From the NCBI RefSeq assembly GCF_001418105.1, contig NZ_LIQI01000024.1, positions 62,001-126,000 on the forward strand: DNA of 64,000 nucleotides, written 5' to 3'. The DNA comes from Lacinutrix himadriensis. GTDB lineage: Bacteria; Bacteroidota; Bacteroidia; Flavobacteriales; Flavobacteriaceae. Below, one piece after another: positions 61,242-64,000 of the stretch (within the stretch, counting starts at the first letter, position 1; each line of letters begins with the position of its first letter). The position numbers and the translations under genes are program-made. The notes beneath the pieces are model-generated. The model was given only the letters and a program-made list of their open reading frames with translations. It had not been told where the DNA came from and did no database searches.

Positions 61242-62753
61242 CTAATGTTTAGATTTATTATTGTTTTTATTTTTCTTCTTTTCCGATTTCCATAAAATGA
61301 TTTTATCTACATCATTTTTAGCAAATTCTCCTTTGGTGCTTCTACCTGTTTTTATGTCTGGTTCCAACTGCTTTAAAAGTTTTTTAGCAATTTCTGGGCG
61401 TGTTTCATATAGATTATTTGTTTCCGCAGGATCATTTTCTATATCGTATAATTGCGCTTTAGGCGTATCTGCTGCTTCTCTTTCTCTTGGGGAAGACCAT
61501 CCTCCAGAACCTTTGGCTAATAATAATTTCCATTTTCCTAATCTGTACCCAAAATGACCACTAATAGAATGGTGTATCACACCAGCTCTAGTGCTATTTA
61601 TTTCTTCTCCTTGTAATGCTGCTAAAAAACTCACACTATCTTCTCCGCTTTTGCTTGGAACGGCAACATCTGTGATCTCAGAAAAGGTAGCCATAATATC
61701 TGTTAAACAAATTAAGGCATCACTTGTTGAACTAGGTTTTACGTTATTTGGCCACTTTACAATAAACGGTACTCGATGTCCACCATCCCATAAATCGGAT
61801 TTAGAACCACGATATCCTGCACTTACTATATGCCCTTTTTCAGCAAGTCCTTCAATGTCCGCTGCTTTAGACGTACCATTGTCGCTAGTAAAAATCACCA
61901 ATGTATTTTCAGATAATCCATTTGCTTTAAGTGCTTCTGTAATAGCTCCCACAGTGGCATCTGTTTGCATCACAAAATCTGCATAATCTCCCATGCCACT
62001 TTTCCCTTGCCATTCTTTGGAAGGTAGTATTGGCGTATGTGGTGAGCCTAAAGGCACATATAAGAAAAATGGTTTTCCATCTTTGTTTTTTGCTTGTTGA
62101 TTAATGTATTCTACAGATTTAGTTGTCAATCGCGGTAGCATGTTAATTTCGTCATCATAAAGAATTACTTTATCATTTTCAATTACTGCTTTCATATCTC
62201 GAGCATGATGAAATCCGTGATAATAATCAAATCCACGATTTACAGGTCCATCTGGAATAATAGCGCCAACAGGAGGTAACTGTTTTTTTGCAATTTTTTC
62301 GATTGGTTTTTTAGTATCTGGGTCGAGATACTGAAAATTAAGATGCCACTTACCAATAATAGCAGTATGATATCCTTGATCTTTAAGGAAGTTTGCAATT
62401 GTTGGTCGGTCTTCTTTAATGAGGTTAGGAGCAAAACCTTGAACAACACCACTTTGAAGTTTTGTTCTCCAACTATAACGTCCGGTCATAATTCCATAAC
62501 GAGTAGGTGTACAAACCGCTGATCCAGAATGCGCATCTGTAAACACCATCCCTTCTTTGGTTAATTGATCGGTAAAAGGTGTTTTTATTTTACTGGTTTC
62601 TGGTGCTAAACTTTGAATCTCTCCGTAGCCTAAATCATCACATACTATAAAAACAATATTGGGTTTTTTAGTGTTTTCTTGCGCGTTAGTAGTCCAAGAG
62701 AAAAAGCTTAATAGGATTAGGATTAAGGGGATTGTATTGACTTTTAGTTTCAT
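61242..62753 (-). CDS. S1-family sulfatase (CxPTR)
   Basis: A 503-residue exported sulfatase with a signal peptide (1-25), Cys81 in CTPTR, CDDLGYGEIQ, GKWHLNFQ and FTSDNGTSKA. The opening SLAPETSKIKTPFTDQL and the TGRYSWRTKLQSGV segment resemble arylsulfatase-A-like enzymes frequent in marine Bacteroidota. The C-terminus is a basic Lys/Asn run (about 490-503). There is no T9SS tail, so it is periplasmic. It lies 7 bp before the acetylesterase gene and 61 bp behind the EF-hand esterase, so the four genes from 63948 to 58791 form one unit combining desulfation and deacylation. Confidence 0.9.
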   Translation of the reverse strand: MKLKVNTIPLILILLSFFSWTTNAQENTKKPNIVFIVCDDLGYGEIQSLAPETSKIKTPFTDQLTKEGMVFTDAHSGSAVCTPTRYGIMTGRYSWRTKLQSGVVQGFAPNLIKEDRPTIANFLKDQGYHTAIIGKWHLNFQYLDPDTKKPIEKIAKKQLPPVGAIIPDGPVNRGFDYYHGFHHARDMKAVIENDKVILYDDEINMLPRLTTKSVEYINQQAKNKDGKPFFLYVPLGSPHTPILPSKEWQGKSGMGDYADFVMQTDATVGAITEALKANGLSENTLVIFTSDNGTSKAADIEGLAEKGHIVSAGYRGSKSDLWDGGHRVPFIVKWPNNVKPSSTSDALICLTDIMATFSEITDVAVPSKSGEDSVSFLAALQGEEINSTRAGVIHHSISGHFGYRLGKWKLLLAKGSGGWSSPREREAADTPKAQLYDIENDPAETNNLYETRPEIAKKLLKQLEPDIKTGRSTKGEFAKNDVDKIILWKSEKKKNKNNNKSKH

Positions 62754-62814
62754 TATATTTTATTAATTTGTTAGTACTCTTTTTTTATTGCATTGTTTTT
62801 ATATAGTAATCGAT

Positions 62815-63948
62815 TTATTCTAAATGAGAAGCAAAGTAATTTATTGTTGTTACTATTATTGATTCTCGTGTTGGATTAATAGCTGCACCTACTTTTCGCC
62901 AATTGTGTCCTGCGTTTTTTACAATTAATGTGGTTACTGGAGCACCAATAGCATTTGCTTTTTCTGCCATGTAATAGGCATGCTTTACAGGTATTGTTGT
63001 GTCTTTATCACCTTGTATCATTAATAAGGGCGCACTGTTTTTTTCTAAATAATTAATAGGACTCATTTCCTTATACAGCAATAATTTATCTTTAGGTTTG
63101 GTATTTGATTTTGTTATTCTTGCACCAAATCTATCTTTAGAAACAGGGCTGTCATCATGATTAAATAGACTTATGTTTTCAAAATCGCAAGGACCATACC
63201 AAGATACTCCAGCAACCATTTTATAATTATAGGAAGCCAAATCTGGATCTCCCTTTAAAGTTTCAGGAGCACTTAATAATAACATTTGGGAAATTTGACC
63301 ACCAGCAGAATCTCCAAAAGAGAAAAAACGATTGGTATCTATTCCTAGTGTTTCGTTATGTTTAGACAAATAACGCATGGCATCTTTACTATCTATCACG
63401 CAATCTCTCATGCTGGTTTCGCCTTCTTTTTTCCAAAGTCTATAACTAACAGATACCACACAAAACCCTTTTTCTAAAAGTGTAGTATGTACGGTTTTAA
63501 AAGAAGCATTTGCAGCTCCATGTCTGCTACCTGCAGCCCAACCACCACCATGCGTGTAAATAACTACAGGTAGTTTTTCTCCTGCAATTCTGTTTTTCGG
63601 ATAATAGATATCGAGATATAAATTTTCTTCTTTAGTTTCTTTATATAATACATTCAATTTTCTTTCTCCGCCTTGATCTAAATAAGGAATTTTAGTTGCT
63701 GAGAATTCTTCTTCACTCACAGCATTGTCTTTGTTAAGATCTAGTTGTTTTAAATGTTTCCAACTTCTGCTATTTTCTTTTTCAAGAAATTTCCCGTCTT
63801 TATTTTTATCTAATTTTTGCCAAGATTTTTGAAGGTATAGGTCACGATATGCTCCGTTGGATTGATCTTCGGTTTGTGCAAATCCATTTAAAAAAGGAAA
63901 TGTAATACATAGTATTACTAATAAGGTGTTTAATTTTGATGCTGTCAT
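62815..63948 (-). CDS. Exported esterase with N-terminal EF-hand pair
   Basis: A 377-residue exported protein with a signal peptide (1-24) and two calcium-binding EF-hand loops (DKNKDGKFLEKE about 48-59 and DLNKDNAVSEEE about 71-82). These are followed by an alpha/beta-hydrolase domain (about 100-377) of the hormone-sensitive-lipase type: YTHGGGWAAGS, FGDSAGG, IQGDKDTTIP and NAGHNW give the oxyanion hole, Ser, Asp and His. Carbohydrate acyl ester hydrolysis is likely. The EF-hands may make activity or stability depend on seawater calcium. It is the first complete gene of the unit at the right edge; its promoter would lie at or beyond 64000. Confidence 0.88.
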   Translation of the reverse strand: MTASKLNTLLVILCITFPFLNGFAQTEDQSNGAYRDLYLQKSWQKLDKNKDGKFLEKENSRSWKHLKQLDLNKDNAVSEEEFSATKIPYLDQGGERKLNVLYKETKEENLYLDIYYPKNRIAGEKLPVVIYTHGGGWAAGSRHGAANASFKTVHTTLLEKGFCVVSVSYRLWKKEGETSMRDCVIDSKDAMRYLSKHNETLGIDTNRFFSFGDSAGGQISQMLLLSAPETLKGDPDLASYNYKMVAGVSWYGPCDFENISLFNHDDSPVSKDRFGARITKSNTKPKDKLLLYKEMSPINYLEKNSAPLLMIQGDKDTTIPVKHAYYMAEKANAIGAPVTTLIVKNAGHNWRKVGAAINPTRESIIVTTINYFASHLE

Positions 63949-64000
63949 AATTCGGTTAAGAGTTATCCCTTTTTATTTTAATTATTTATTACTATATCCT

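Noticed and set aside
1-64000. Mobile element or prophage boundary
   Set aside because: No integrase, transposase, tRNA gene or flanking direct repeat was seen; the tail-fibre-like protein alone is not sufficient.

Overview
Organism: the window looks like a chromosomal stretch of a marine Flavobacteriia-type Bacteroidota. The DNA is AT-rich and start sites have A-rich leaders. Recognisable promoters carry the Bacteroidota -7 element TAnnTTTG. Many secreted proteins end in a type IX secretion (T9SS) sorting domain. A one-protein hybrid two-component regulator (HTCS) sits at the head of the locus. No rRNA, tRNA, transposase or CRISPR array was seen. Layout: (1) 371-10923 is a complete L-fucose catabolic block around an AraC regulator. 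On the minus strand lie lactaldehyde dehydrogenase, FucP permease, a mutarotase and lactate dehydrogenase. On the plus strand lie a RhaD-type class II aldolase, FucI, an FGGY kinase and a class I fructose-bisphosphatase. (2) 10965-15089 encodes the HTCS. (3) 15199-28856 holds small secreted proteins, three T9SS binding-type proteins, a YadA-head-like repeat protein, the first of two paralogous putative glycoside hydrolases of no family I can assign, the first sulfatase and a TonB-dependent receptor. (4) 28885-63948 is almost entirely minus strand. It holds ten more sulfatases, a periplasmic redox-like set (Gfo/Idh/MocA oxidoreductase, SUMF1-like protein, YceI, ApbE, DUF1080 lipoprotein), the second putative hydrolase, a surface lipoprotein, a GH95-like protein and several esterases, one of them frameshifted. 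How it works together (inference): this is a degradation locus for a sulfated, probably acetylated, fucose-rich polysaccharide such as fucoidan. T9SS enzymes and binding proteins act at the cell surface. Eleven Cys-type S1 sulfatases and the esterases strip the substituents. Liberated fucose enters through FucP and is converted to DHAP plus L-lactaldehyde, then lactate and pyruvate, with Fbp supporting gluconeogenesis. No SusD-like gene is present and the TonB receptor is not of the SusC type. Main discovery: eleven promoters in regions 3 and 4 share a pair of 12-bp half-sites (core AG[A/C]AA) repeated in direct orientation with a 21-bp period. In nine of them the repeat ends exactly 21 bp before the -7 element, in the other two 20 and 22 bp. 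No -33 TTTG was found. This looks like the binding site of one activator, most likely the HTCS, and would define a locus-wide regulon.
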